Shown one piece after another: positions 39,111 through 47,257 of a DNA stretch of 64,000 bases. The notes beneath the pieces are model-generated. The model worked only from the letters and a program-made list of their open reading frames with translations. It made no database searches and was not told where the DNA came from. Every line of letters starts with the position of its first letter. The first letter of the stretch is position 1. A program made the translations under genes and the position numbers. This DNA is from Candidatus Rhodoferax odensensis (GTDB lineage: Bacteria; Pseudomonadota; Gammaproteobacteria; Burkholderiales; Burkholderiaceae_C): NCBI GenBank assembly GCA_016718405.1, contig JADKDJ010000034.1, forward strand, positions 62,001-126,000, written 5' to 3'.

Positions 39111-41789
39111 TTAGAGCACCACGTTGACCAAGCGCCCGGGCACGACCACGATCTTCTTCGGCATCACGCCGCCACCGAGCTTGCCAACCATCTCGTGCGC
39201 GAGCGCAGCCTGCTCCACCTCGGTTTTGCTGGCGTTGGCACCGACAAGAATGTAGCCGCGCAGTTTGCCATTGATCTGCAGCACCAGTTCAATCTCGTCT
39301 TGCGTCAGCGCAGCCGGGTCTGGCTTGGGCCATGGCGCATCCAGCAAGTCGCCCAGCACGGCGGCGTAGCCCAGACCGCTCCACAAGCCGTGCGCGAGGT
39401 GCGGCGTGGCCGGATAAAGACAACGCAGCAGAATGCCAAATCCTTCGATCAAGGCCACTTGGGCGCCGGCAGAATCCATCGCCTTGAAGTCGTCCAGGGC
39501 GTTGATCATCTTCATCGCACCTGAGACGACCGTGTTGTACTGCATCCGCTGGTAGTCGTAGTCAACCTGCTTGAGCACGGTATGCATCTCCAGACGCAAT
39601 GCCTTGGCCTCCTTGCCAAACGTCACCTCATTGAGCGCACTGGCCGACGCCACGCTCGCCTTGGCGACCTCGAAGTCCATGGCGGACAGCTTGGCGCCAA
39701 AGTTCCAGACACGGCGCATGAATCGGTAGGATCCCTCCACGGCGGCGTCGTTCCACTCCAGAGTGGCCTCTGGCGGCGCCGTGAACATGGTGTAAATGCG
39801 TGCCGTGTCGGCGCCGTATTTTTCAATCAGCGCTTGCGGGTCCACGCCGTTGTTCTTGGACTTGGACATAGTGCCCAGGCCTTCGTAAGTAATCGGTGTG
39901 CCAGCGGGCAGCGTGCCCTTGGCTTGCTTGAGCTTGGCACCAGTCACCTTGCCGCTGTCGTCATGAGTGTCTTCGACCTCGTGCGGCCAGAAGTACTCAA
40001 TGCCCCCCTGCTCCGACTTGCGCGAGTAGATGTGATTGAGCACCATGCCCTGCGTCAGCAGCTTGGTAAAGGGCTCATCAACCTTGACCAGTCCCAGGTC
40101 GCGCATGACCTTGGTCCAGAAGCGCGCGTACAGCAGGTGCAGGATCGCGTGCTCAATGCCGCCGATGTACTGGTCCATCGGCATCCAGTAGTCAGCGCCC
40201 TGGGCCACCATTTGGTCGCTGTTGGTCGGGTCGCAGTAACGCATGAAGTACCAGCTTGAATCCACGAAGGTATCCATGGTGTCGGTCTCGCGCCGGGCCG
40301 CAGCACCGCAGACAGGACATACCACGCCGGCATGGAAACCCTCGTGCTTGAGCAGCGGGTTCCCCGAGCCATCAGGCACACAGTCCTGCGGCAACACCAC
40401 GGGCAGGTCGCGCTCGGGCACCGGCACTGCGCCATGTTGGGGGCAGTGGATGATCGGGATTGGCGTGCCCCAGTAGCGCTGGCGACTCACCCCCCAGTCG
40501 CGCAAACGCCAGGTGGTCTTCTTCTCGCCAAGGCCCTTGACTTGCAGGGTGTGCGCCACGGCATCGACCGCCTCCTGATAACGCAGCCCGCTGAAGCTGT
40601 CGGAGTTGACCGTCACACCTCGCTGCTTGTCGCCGTACCACTCCTGCCATTGCTCGTAGTCATACTCCTGACCGTCGAGCAGCACCACTTCGACAATATC
40701 GATGCCATACTTTTTGGCAAAGGCAAAGTCGCGCTCGTCGTGTGCGGGCACGCCCATCACGGCACCGTCGCCGTAGCTCATCAAGACGTAGTTGCCAACC
40801 CAGACCTCAATCTGGTGGCCACTGAGCGGATGCGTGACAAACAGCCCGGTGGGCATGCCAACCTTCTCGCGCAGGGCCAACTCAGCCTCTGTTGTGCCGC
40901 CTCGTCGGCACTCTTCAATAAAGCCTGCGAGCTTGGGGTTGCTGTGTGCCGCGTGGGCCGCCAGCGGATGCTCGGGCGCCACGGCGCAGAAGGTCACGCC
41001 CATGATGGTGTCGGCCCGCGTCGTGAAGACGTACATACGGCCATCGCCGATGAGCTTGCCGTCGGCGCCCTGGATGTCGTGGGTAAAAGCGAAACGCACA
41101 CCCTCGCTCTTGCCAATCCAGTTTTCCTGCATCAGCTTGACGCGTTCGGGCCAGCCTGGCAAGCCGGTTTGCACATGCTCAAGCAGTTCCTCGGCGTAAT
41201 CGGTGATCTTGAGGTAGTAGCCTGGAATCTCGCGCTTCTCCACCACCGCACCGGTGCGCCAGCCTTTGCCGTCGATCACCTGCTCATTGGCCAGCACAGT
41301 TTGATCGACCGGGTCCCAGTTAACGACCTGGGTCTTGCGGTAGGCAATGCCTTTCTCCAGCATTTTCAGAAACAGCCACTGGTTCCACTTGTAATAGCTC
41401 GGGTCACAAGTGGCAACTTCGCGCGACCAGTCAATGGCCAGGCCCATCGCCTGCATCTGGCCCTTCATGTGGGCAATGTTCTCGTAGGTCCACTTGGCCG
41501 GCGGCACGCCATTCTTGAGCGCTGCGTTCTCGGCCGGCAGACCAAAAGCGTCCCAGCCCATGGGCATCAACACGTTGTAGCCGTTCATGCGCAGGTAGCG
41601 CGTGAGCATGTCGTTGATGGTGTAGTTGCGCACGTGACCCATGTGCAGCTTGCCGCTGGGGTAGGGCAGCATCGAGCAAGCGTAGAACTTCTTGCGCGAA
41701 GCGTCTTCGGTCACGCGGTACGCGTCGCGCGCTGACCAGTGTTGTTGCGCCGACTGCTCGACGTCGAGATGGTTGTACTTTTCTTGCAT
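39111..41789 (-). CDS. leuS: leucyl-tRNA synthetase
   Basis: 892 residues. The class I signatures are intact: PSGKLHMGHVRNY (HIGH region) and GTMSKSKNNG (KMSKS). The editing domain (SGHQIEVWVGNYVLMSYGDGAVMGVPAHDERD) is complete. It charges tRNA-Leu with leucine. The gene lies between exbD and lptE in the leftward block. Confidence 0.98.
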   Translation of the reverse strand: MQEKYNHLDVEQSAQQHWSARDAYRVTEDASRKKFYACSMLPYPSGKLHMGHVRNYTINDMLTRYLRMNGYNVLMPMGWDAFGLPAENAALKNGVPPAKWTYENIAHMKGQMQAMGLAIDWSREVATCDPSYYKWNQWLFLKMLEKGIAYRKTQVVNWDPVDQTVLANEQVIDGKGWRTGAVVEKREIPGYYLKITDYAEELLEHVQTGLPGWPERVKLMQENWIGKSEGVRFAFTHDIQGADGKLIGDGRMYVFTTRADTIMGVTFCAVAPEHPLAAHAAHSNPKLAGFIEECRRGGTTEAELALREKVGMPTGLFVTHPLSGHQIEVWVGNYVLMSYGDGAVMGVPAHDERDFAFAKKYGIDIVEVVLLDGQEYDYEQWQEWYGDKQRGVTVNSDSFSGLRYQEAVDAVAHTLQVKGLGEKKTTWRLRDWGVSRQRYWGTPIPIIHCPQHGAVPVPERDLPVVLPQDCVPDGSGNPLLKHEGFHAGVVCPVCGAAARRETDTMDTFVDSSWYFMRYCDPTNSDQMVAQGADYWMPMDQYIGGIEHAILHLLYARFWTKVMRDLGLVKVDEPFTKLLTQGMVLNHIYSRKSEQGGIEYFWPHEVEDTHDDSGKVTGAKLKQAKGTLPAGTPITYEGLGTMSKSKNNGVDPQALIEKYGADTARIYTMFTAPPEATLEWNDAAVEGSYRFMRRVWNFGAKLSAMDFEVAKASVASASALNEVTFGKEAKALRLEMHTVLKQVDYDYQRMQYNTVVSGAMKMINALDDFKAMDSAGAQVALIEGFGILLRCLYPATPHLAHGLWSGLGYAAVLGDLLDAPWPKPDPAALTQDEIELVLQINGKLRGYILVGANASKTEVEQAALAHEMVGKLGGGVMPKKIVVVPGRLVNVVL

Positions 41790-41831
41790 GGGATGGCAGC
41801 GCGGCCTGAAAATGACCGCCCACGGTTGATT

Positions 41832-42260
41832 TTAGGGTTTGCCGGGTGTCTTGGCGTCGGCCACAAAACCGATTCGGCTCAAACCCGCGGCCTGGGCGAC
41901 GCCCATGACTTCGACAATGCGACCGTAGGGCACTGCGGCATCGGCGCGCAACTGCACTTCGGTATCCGGGTTTTGCCGGGCGGTCTGCCCGAGCCGGCTG
42001 GCCAACTCTTCGAGGGTCACCGGCGCATCCTGCAGATAGGCCTGACCTGCCAGATCCACGGCCAGCGCAACAAAGGCCGGCGCTGAGTTGGGTTTGATCG
42101 CATCGGCCTTGGGCAAGTCCAGCTTGATAGAACTCGCCATCAGCGGCGCGGTGATGATGAAAATGACGACCAGCACCAGCATCACATCCACCAGCGGCGT
42201 CATGTTGATCTCGCTCATGGGCTGCGGGCCCGGTGTGCGCTCAAGGCGACCAAAACTCAT
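41832..42260 (-). CDS. exbD: ExbD/TolR-type energy-transducing protein
   Basis: 142 residues with one membrane helix (VDVMLVLVVIFIITAPLMA) that carries the conserved Asp in PLVDVMLV, the proton-carrying residue of ExbD/TolR. A periplasmic domain follows. With the ExbB-like protein upstream it couples the proton gradient to an outer-membrane process, either TonB-dependent uptake or Tol-Pal. No tonB or tol genes are adjacent, so the choice between them is open; ExbD is preferred from the gene order. Confidence 0.88.
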   Translation of the reverse strand: MSFGRLERTPGPQPMSEINMTPLVDVMLVLVVIFIITAPLMASSIKLDLPKADAIKPNSAPAFVALAVDLAGQAYLQDAPVTLEELASRLGQTARQNPDTEVQLRADAAVPYGRIVEVMGVAQAAGLSRIGFVADAKTPGKP

Positions 42261-42291
42261 GTGGACACTCCGGCCAACGCCTGCACAGGCC

Positions 42292-42963
42292 TCAGAGCGT
42301 AGCCACCGAGGGCGTCGTACTGACCACCGCGTGTGCGGTCAGTTCGCGCAGATCGCGCGCGAAGCCCTCCAGGTCCGCTTCGATGCTGCCAATCACGCGA
42401 CCCATGACGTTGTACGCCAGTACCGCCGGAATCGCCACGGCCAGCCCGGCGGCGGTCATGATCAAGGCCTCGCCCACCGGAGCGGCGATCTTGTCGATCG
42501 TGACCTGCCCCGCACTCGAAATGCTGATCAGCGCGTGATAGATGCCCCAAACCGTCCCCAGCAAGCCGACAAATGGTGCGGTCGAACCGACCGTGGCCAA
42601 CAGGACTTGTCCGAACTGCAGCTTGCGCAAAACAACATGCAGCGCGTCGCGCAAGACCCGGGTGAGTTGCTGCGCGCGGTCCCCGGCGCCGGCCAGTGTT
42701 CCTGGGGCCTGCGACCGAGTGGCCACAACCAGGGGTCGCACCAGCTGCTGCCGGTCGAAGCGCTCGAGCTTGTGCAAGGCCTCCTCGACGGTAGCGCACT
42801 GCCAGAAGGCGGCCGTGCTGCGCGCAACATCAATGCGGCTTTGATGCAGCAACCAGCCTTTGCCCAGAATCACGACCCAGCTACCAACCGACATTGCCAG
42901 CAGCACCAGCGCCACCACCCTGGTGACCACATCCCCCTGCCGGAAGATCTCCCACAAACTCAT
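42292..42963 (-). CDS. exbB: ExbB/TolQ-type proton channel protein
   Basis: 223 residues with three membrane helices: VVALVLLAMSVGSWVVILGK, LLATVGSTAPFVGLLGTVWGIYHAL (the MotA/TolQ/ExbB signature) and IMTAAGLAVAIPAVLAYNV. The start overlaps the dapB stop as ATGA. It forms the channel partner of the downstream ExbD. Confidence 0.92.
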   Translation of the reverse strand: MSLWEIFRQGDVVTRVVALVLLAMSVGSWVVILGKGWLLHQSRIDVARSTAAFWQCATVEEALHKLERFDRQQLVRPLVVATRSQAPGTLAGAGDRAQQLTRVLRDALHVVLRKLQFGQVLLATVGSTAPFVGLLGTVWGIYHALISISSAGQVTIDKIAAPVGEALIMTAAGLAVAIPAVLAYNVMGRVIGSIEADLEGFARDLRELTAHAVVSTTPSVATL

Positions 42964-43775
42964 TTCAAACCAAGCACATCGGCCATATCAAACAGCCCAG
43001 TCTTGTGGCCGGCCAGAAAGCGCACCGCACGCAAGCTACCCTGCGCGTAGGTGACCCGGCTGGAAGACTTGTGCGTAATTTCAATGCGCTCGCCAATGCC
43101 CGCGAACAGCACGGTGTGGTCGCCGACGATGTCGCCGCCGCGGATGGTGGCAAACCCGATCGACGATGGGTCCCGCTCACCGGTAATCCCTTCGCGCGCG
43201 TAGACGGCACAGTCCTTCAGGTCGCGACCCATGGCATTGGCCATGACCTCACCCATCTTCAGGGCGGTACCTGAAGGCGCATCCACCTTGTGCCGATGGT
43301 GAGCTTCGATCACCTCAATGTCGTAGCCACTCGACAAAACCTTTGCCGCCATCTCCAGCAATTTGAAGGTCACATTGACACCGACGCTCATGTTCGGTGC
43401 CATCACGATGGCAATGTCGCGCGCAATCTCCGCAATGCGAGCCTTTTGCGCGTCGCTAAATCCGGTAGTGCCAATCACCGCTTTGACACCCAGCGCTCGG
43501 CACACATCAAGGTGGGCCAGTGTCCCTTCGGGCCGCGTGAAGTCGATCAGAACATCAGCCGCCGTCAACCCCTGGTTCAAATCTGCCGTAATGGCAACAC
43601 CGCTGGTTCGCCCCAGGAAAGCCGTCGCGTCGGCGCCGACGGCCGGGTGGGTCGGCACGTCCAGAGCACCGGACAGGGCGCAGTCATTGGCGCCCACAAT
43701 GGCCTCGATCAACATGTGTCCCATGCGGCCGCTGGCGCCGGCAACCGCGATCTGGTGAGCCTTTTGCAGTGTCAT
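42960..43775 (-). CDS. dapB: 4-hydroxy-tetrahydrodipicolinate reductase
   Basis: 271 residues. IAVAGASGRMGHMLIEAI is the NAD(P) loop, IEVIEAHHRHKVDAPSGTAL is the catalytic His/Lys region of DapB, and VIGTTGFSD is conserved. It reduces the DapA product on the way to lysine and the peptidoglycan residue diaminopimelate. It lies 16 bp after bamE and overlaps exbB. Confidence 0.97.
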   Translation of the reverse strand: MTLQKAHQIAVAGASGRMGHMLIEAIVGANDCALSGALDVPTHPAVGADATAFLGRTSGVAITADLNQGLTAADVLIDFTRPEGTLAHLDVCRALGVKAVIGTTGFSDAQKARIAEIARDIAIVMAPNMSVGVNVTFKLLEMAAKVLSSGYDIEVIEAHHRHKVDAPSGTALKMGEVMANAMGRDLKDCAVYAREGITGERDPSSIGFATIRGGDIVGDHTVLFAGIGERIEITHKSSSRVTYAQGSLRAVRFLAGHKTGLFDMADVLGLK

Positions 43776-43791
43776 GAGGCCATATCTGCTG

Positions 43792-44337
43792 TCAGCGAGC
43801 GGGTGGCTCCAGGGGCGGATAGCTGGCGGGCAGTTGCGGCAGCGGTGGGGTTGGGACGGCCTTGGCCGCAGGCGGTGCTGCCTTGAGTTGCGCCTCGGTC
43901 ATTTCCAGCGGGGGTACTGGACGGGCCTGGCGCCCGGAGTCCAGGGCCGCGACGAATTCGGTCTCGGTGGGCAAGGCGTCGGAGTCGAGCCGCTCCAAAG
44001 CGTCACCCTTGAAGAAGGCGGTCAGCTTGCGCTGCTGCGGCGCCGTACCCTGCCGTTTGAAGGTGAACACGTAGTCCCAACGGTCGGCATGAAAAACGCT
44101 GGTCAACAGGGGCGTACCCAATATCTCGCGTACCTGGCCGCGGGTCATCCCCGGCTTGACCACATCGACTTGCTCCTTGGATACGAAGTTACCCTGCACA
44201 AGATCCATGCGATAGGGCGTCACGATGCCCGCGATGCGGCTGCTGGCGCCATCAAAACTGGAGCAGCCAGCCAGCATGGCTGCGCAGGCGGCCAGGATCA
44301 GGGTGACCAGGGGTCGATGACGGGGCAAATCAGGCAT
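43792..44337 (-). CDS. bamE: outer-membrane assembly lipoprotein BamE
   Basis: 181 residues from ATG 44337 (MPDLPRHRPLV); ATG 44367 is an alternative. The lipobox is LAGC, followed by the SmpA/OmlA fold (YRMDLVQGNFVSKEQVDVVKPGMTRGQVREILGTPLLTSVF). A Pro/Ala-rich tail of about 50 residues is extra relative to enteric BamE. The protein stabilises the BAM complex. It is divergent from fur, with 86 bp between starts. Confidence 0.93.
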   Translation of the reverse strand: MPDLPRHRPLVTLILAACAAMLAGCSSFDGASSRIAGIVTPYRMDLVQGNFVSKEQVDVVKPGMTRGQVREILGTPLLTSVFHADRWDYVFTFKRQGTAPQQRKLTAFFKGDALERLDSDALPTETEFVAALDSGRQARPVPPLEMTEAQLKAAPPAAKAVPTPPLPQLPASYPPLEPPAR

Positions 44338-44423
44338 GGGAAGGGTCTGGCGATATGATCGCGACATTGTAGCGGTTGAGGCGTGTCAGGGGCCTGCCCA
44401 GCCCGGATCAAGGAACGTTGCGC

Positions 44424-44864
44424 ATGACCAATATCGACGAACTCAAGAGCACCGGCCTGAAGGCCACACTGCCCCGGCTGAAGATACTGGAAATCTTCCA
44501 GAAATGCGGACAACGTCACATGACGGCGGAAGACGTTTTCCGTGTCCTGCTGGAGGAGCGCTCGGACGTGGGTTTGGCCACGGTGTACCGGGTACTGACC
44601 CAGTTTGAGCAAGCCAGTATCCTGAGCCGCAGCCATTTCGAGAGTGGCAAGGCGGTCTACGAGCTCAACGAGGGTCAACACCACGATCACCTGGTCTGCC
44701 TCGATTGCGGCCGGGTCGAGGAGTTCTACGACGCCGAGATCGAAAAGCGCCAGAACGCTGTGGCCAAGACCAAGGGTTTTGCGATCGCCGACCATGCGCT
44801 GAGTCTGTACGCACATTGCACCAAGGAGCAGTGCCCGAGCCGCCCGTCCACGCCGCGTCGCTGA
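44424..44864 (+). CDS. fur: ferric uptake regulator Fur
   Basis: 146 residues from ATG 44424, with AAGGA upstream; the frame opens earlier at 44376, but family alignment favours MTNIDELK. GLKATLPRLKILEIFQ and MTAEDVFRVLLEE are the DNA-binding half. HHDHLVCLDCGRVEEFYD carries the metal-binding His and Cys. The C-terminal ALSLYAHCTKEQCPSR supplies a second Cys pair. It represses iron-uptake genes when loaded with Fe(II). It is divergent from bamE, an order common in Burkholderiales. Confidence 0.97.
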   Translation: MTNIDELKSTGLKATLPRLKILEIFQKCGQRHMTAEDVFRVLLEERSDVGLATVYRVLTQFEQASILSRSHFESGKAVYELNEGQHHDHLVCLDCGRVEEFYDAEIEKRQNAVAKTKGFAIADHALSLYAHCTKEQCPSRPSTPRR

Positions 44865-44922
44865 ACCCGACAATCGATTGAAGACAGCGCGTCGCTTCGC
44901 TCGCGACGATCGTGCGGGGTGC

Positions 44923-45873
44923 CTAGTGGCCCTGGCCCATGGCCTTGCGGTGGCGTTCGACGAACTCCTGGTAGGTATCGATCCCGCGCAACTGCAGGAT
45001 CGTGTTGCGCACGGCGGCCTCCACCAGCACCGCGATGTTGCGCCCGGCCACCACTTGAATGACAACCTTGCGCACCGGGATGCCCAGGATGTCTTGCGTC
45101 AAGGGTTCATAGGGAATTCGCTCGTACTCGCGTTCCAGCGTCTCTCGCCGCACCAGGTGCACGATCAGCTTCAAACGCATCTTGCGCCGCACCGCAGTTT
45201 CGCCAAAAATGGCGCGAATATCGAGCAGACCAATGCCGCGCACTTCCAGCAGATTGCGCAACAACTCGGGGCAACTGCCCTCGATAGTGGTCTGGTTGAT
45301 GCGAAACAGATCGACTGCATCGTCGGCCACCAGGCCATTGCCGCGAGAAATCAACTCCAGTCCGAGCTCGCTCTTGCCCAAACCTGACTCGCCCGTGATC
45401 AACACGCCCAAGCCCAAAATATCCATGAACACGCCATGCATGGACTCCCGGTCCGCAAAGTGCTTGGACAGGTAGGCTCGCAGTACGTCGATCACGAAGG
45501 CCGACGAGTCGGCGGTGGCGAACATGGGAATCTGCGCCCGTTCGCACATCGACAGCAGCGAATCAGGCGCGACCTGCCCATCGGCCAGCACCAGCACCGG
45601 TGGCTCCAGCGTCACGATGCGGGCAATACGGCGCGCGCAATCGTCGGCGGTGGCACTGGTTAGGTAGGCGATTTCCCGCTCGCCCAGGATTTGCACGCGG
45701 TAGGGGTGGATGTAGTTGAGGTAGCCGACCAGATCGGCGCCCGATCGCGCCGCCTGCACCGCCACTTCGTCAAAGCGCCGCTCGGAGGCACCCAAGCCTG
45801 CCACCCATTCCCACTTCAAAGCACCTCGAAAGGCTTCGAACAGGACATCGGCGCTGACAACGGTGGGTTTCAC
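44923..45873 (-). CDS. hprK: HPr kinase/phosphorylase
   Basis: 316 residues from GTG 45873 (VKPTVVSADVLFEAFRG), which matches the usual N-terminus of betaproteobacterial HprK. Walker A is GESGLGKSE, the acidic LVADDAVDLF segment follows, and EVRGIGLLDIRAIFG is the family signature. It phosphorylates or dephosphorylates HPr on Ser. In this lineage, with no classical sugar PTS nearby, it tunes the nitrogen-type PTS with PtsN, which lies 39 bp upstream. Confidence 0.95.
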   Translation of the reverse strand: MKPTVVSADVLFEAFRGALKWEWVAGLGASERRFDEVAVQAARSGADLVGYLNYIHPYRVQILGEREIAYLTSATADDCARRIARIVTLEPPVLVLADGQVAPDSLLSMCERAQIPMFATADSSAFVIDVLRAYLSKHFADRESMHGVFMDILGLGVLITGESGLGKSELGLELISRGNGLVADDAVDLFRINQTTIEGSCPELLRNLLEVRGIGLLDIRAIFGETAVRRKMRLKLIVHLVRRETLEREYERIPYEPLTQDILGIPVRKVVIQVVAGRNIAVLVEAAVRNTILQLRGIDTYQEFVERHRKAMGQGH

Positions 45874-45912
45874 GTGATTTGCAAGAGCCGGTGGCAATCG
45901 CCCCGGAACAGG

Positions 45913-46380
45913 CTACGCGACCTGTGCGGACTGCCAGTTGGCAATCAGCCCGTGCAACTCTGTCGCACTGGTACACAGGTTCAAGCGCTCGCGCAATGAT
46001 GCGTCGCTGAGCAACTCGGCGATTTCAGAGAGGATTTCGAGGTGTTTTTGAGTGGCCGCCTCGGGAACCAGCAAGAAGATCATGAGGCGCACGGGCAACT
46101 CATCCGGCGCATCAAAACCGATTGCCTGCGACAGCAAGAACACCGCTGCCATCGGCGCTTTCAGTCCCTTGATGCGCCCATGTGGGATGGCAACACCATG
46201 ACCCAAGCCGGTGGACCCCAGCCGTTCGCGGGAAAACAGACTGTCCGTGACCAGCGCCCGACTCAGTCCGTGCAAGTTCTCAAACAACAGCCCGGCCTCT
46301 TCAAAAGCGCGCTTCTTGCTCGTGGAATCCACACTCACGAGCACGTGCGAGGCTGGCAGAATGGACGAGAGTCGGTTCAT
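45913..46380 (-). CDS. ptsN: nitrogen PTS EIIA protein
   Basis: 155 residues. GHGVAIPHGRIKGL contains the phosphorylated His of EIIA-Ntr. FLLVPEAATQKHLEILSEIAELL is conserved. It links the nitrogen/carbon state to potassium transport and other targets. It lies between hpf and hprK, the order usual in Burkholderiales. A terminator after hpf suggests that ptsN-hprK may be partly separate. Confidence 0.95.
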   Translation of the reverse strand: MNRLSSILPASHVLVSVDSTSKKRAFEEAGLLFENLHGLSRALVTDSLFSRERLGSTGLGHGVAIPHGRIKGLKAPMAAVFLLSQAIGFDAPDELPVRLMIFLLVPEAATQKHLEILSEIAELLSDASLRERLNLCTSATELHGLIANWQSAQVA

Positions 46381-46400
46381 GGTTTGGCCCGATTATGCAC

Positions 46401-46429
46401 AAAAAAGCCGCGCGGCTACCGGCGCGGCT
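46401..46429 (-). terminator. intrinsic terminator after hpf
   Basis: On the minus strand an 8-bp stem AGCCGCGC/GCGCGGCT with an 8-base loop is followed by a run of six T. It lies between the hpf stop and the ptsN start, so it would end or attenuate the hpf transcript before ptsN. Confidence 0.75.
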
Positions 46430-46453
46430 GGTGTGGTGTGACGTGCCCCAGGA

Positions 46454-46783
46454 TTACATCAAACGCTTGGGCGCGTCATGGTGATGGTCTTGAATCCGGT
46501 TCTTGTGGCGACCGACCTGCCGATCGAGCTTGTCAACCAGCTCATCGACTGCGGCGTACAAGTCTGCATGTGAACTCTCGGCGAACAGATCATTGCCCTT
46601 CACATGAATGTTGCACTCCGCCCTTTGCCGTCGTTCCTTCTCCTTTTGCTTTTCAACAGTCAACAGTACCTTGACGTCGACAACCTGGTCAAAGTGGCGA
46701 GTAATCCGATCGAGCTTGGTCGTAACGTAATTGCGCAGGGCGGGTGTAACTTCAAGGTGATGACCGCTGATCGTCAAGTTCAT
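46454..46783 (-). CDS. hpf: ribosome hibernation-promoting factor (short HPF/RaiA family)
   Basis: 109 residues, the short form. MNLTISGHHLEVTPALRNYV, DVKVLLTVEKQKEKERRQ and LYAAVDELVDKLDRQVGRHKNR are conserved. A His-rich tail (DHHHD) follows. It binds the 30S subunit in starvation. A GGAGG ribosome site is present. rpoN, usually just upstream in related genomes, is missing here. Confidence 0.93.
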   Translation of the reverse strand: MNLTISGHHLEVTPALRNYVTTKLDRITRHFDQVVDVKVLLTVEKQKEKERRQRAECNIHVKGNDLFAESSHADLYAAVDELVDKLDRQVGRHKNRIQDHHHDAPKRLM

Positions 46784-47078
46784 AAATAACCTCCGGTTGC
46801 TCTCACATAGAAATAGCCGACCGGCTCCACCGATCGACCGACAAAACCAAGACTTCAGGAAATGGCGCTGTCGGGTTCACTATGCCTAGCCGAGCCTGGA
46901 AAAGCAAACCCTTTATTTATTGCTTCGCAGCAAAGTAGGACATGTCCCACTTCGGGCGGAATTGCGCCCATAATGCAAGAGGCGCTATGAGAGACAGGCC
47001 CCGATGCGCCTCAGGTTGACGCACTGAGTCAGCCAGTCTTCCCCCCGCCGCACTGGCCAAATGTGTCCGGCATTGCGG

Positions 47079-47087
47079 TGCGATAAT
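47079..47087 (+). promoter_or_regulatory. candidate extended -10 promoter element for corA
   Basis: TG-C-GATAAT matches the extended -10 consensus at eight of its nine positions or better, with no good -35. Transcription would begin near 47094 and give a leader of about 160 nt that includes all the hairpins before corA. Confidence 0.3.
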
Positions 47088-47135
47088 TTCACCACTCAAA
47101 CTTCGGAGCACTCTCCTTGGAAACCTGCCCTAGTC

Positions 47136-47249
47136 GGTAGCTTTCGAACTTGATTGTGGCCTTGGGAGCCCGCGAGGCACTCAGCCAATTGTTCGAAAGC
47201 TGCCCTACCCCCGCCGCCCGCCCTGAACAATTGGAATCTGACCCCAATT
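47136..47249 (+). promoter_or_regulatory. corA leader with mutually exclusive hairpins
   Basis: Three pairings overlap. Stem 1: GGTAGCTTTCGAAC (47136-47149) with GTTCGAAAGCTGCC (47191-47204), 14 bp including one G-U. Stem 2: CCAATTGTTC (47185-47194) with GAACAATTGG (47225-47234), a perfect 10 bp. Stem 3: AATTGG (47229-47234) with CCAATT (47244-47249). Stems 1 and 2 cannot form together, nor can 2 and 3, so the leader is a natural two-state switch ending 8 bases before the corA start. corA lacks a good ribosome site. A Mg-responsive role is inference. The right end also resembles short palindromes left near REP-associated transposases. Confidence 0.5.
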
Positions 47250-47257
47250 AAGTTGCC

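Larger units (their letters stand above)
46784..47257. other. 474-bp gap between hpf and corA
   Basis: The left part must hold the hpf promoter; no sigma-54 -24/-12 site was found. The middle (46900-47090) shows no ORF or repeat of note. The right part holds a possible extended -10 element and a chain of overlapping inverted repeats before corA, listed separately. rpoN, the usual neighbour of hpf, is not here, which suggests a rearrangement at this point. Confidence 0.6.

Noticed and set aside
40332..41735. 467-codon open frame opposite leuS
   Set aside because: A shadow of leuS; no motifs, and leuS is complete.
44865..44922. Hairpin GTCGC-TTCGCTC-GCGAC between fur and hprK as a terminator
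   Set aside because: The stem is only 5 bp and lacks a T run on either strand.
46784..46930. Possible sigma-54 promoter before hpf
   Set aside because: hpf-ptsN regions are often near rpoN, so I looked for TGGCAC-N5-TTGCA; no acceptable match was seen.
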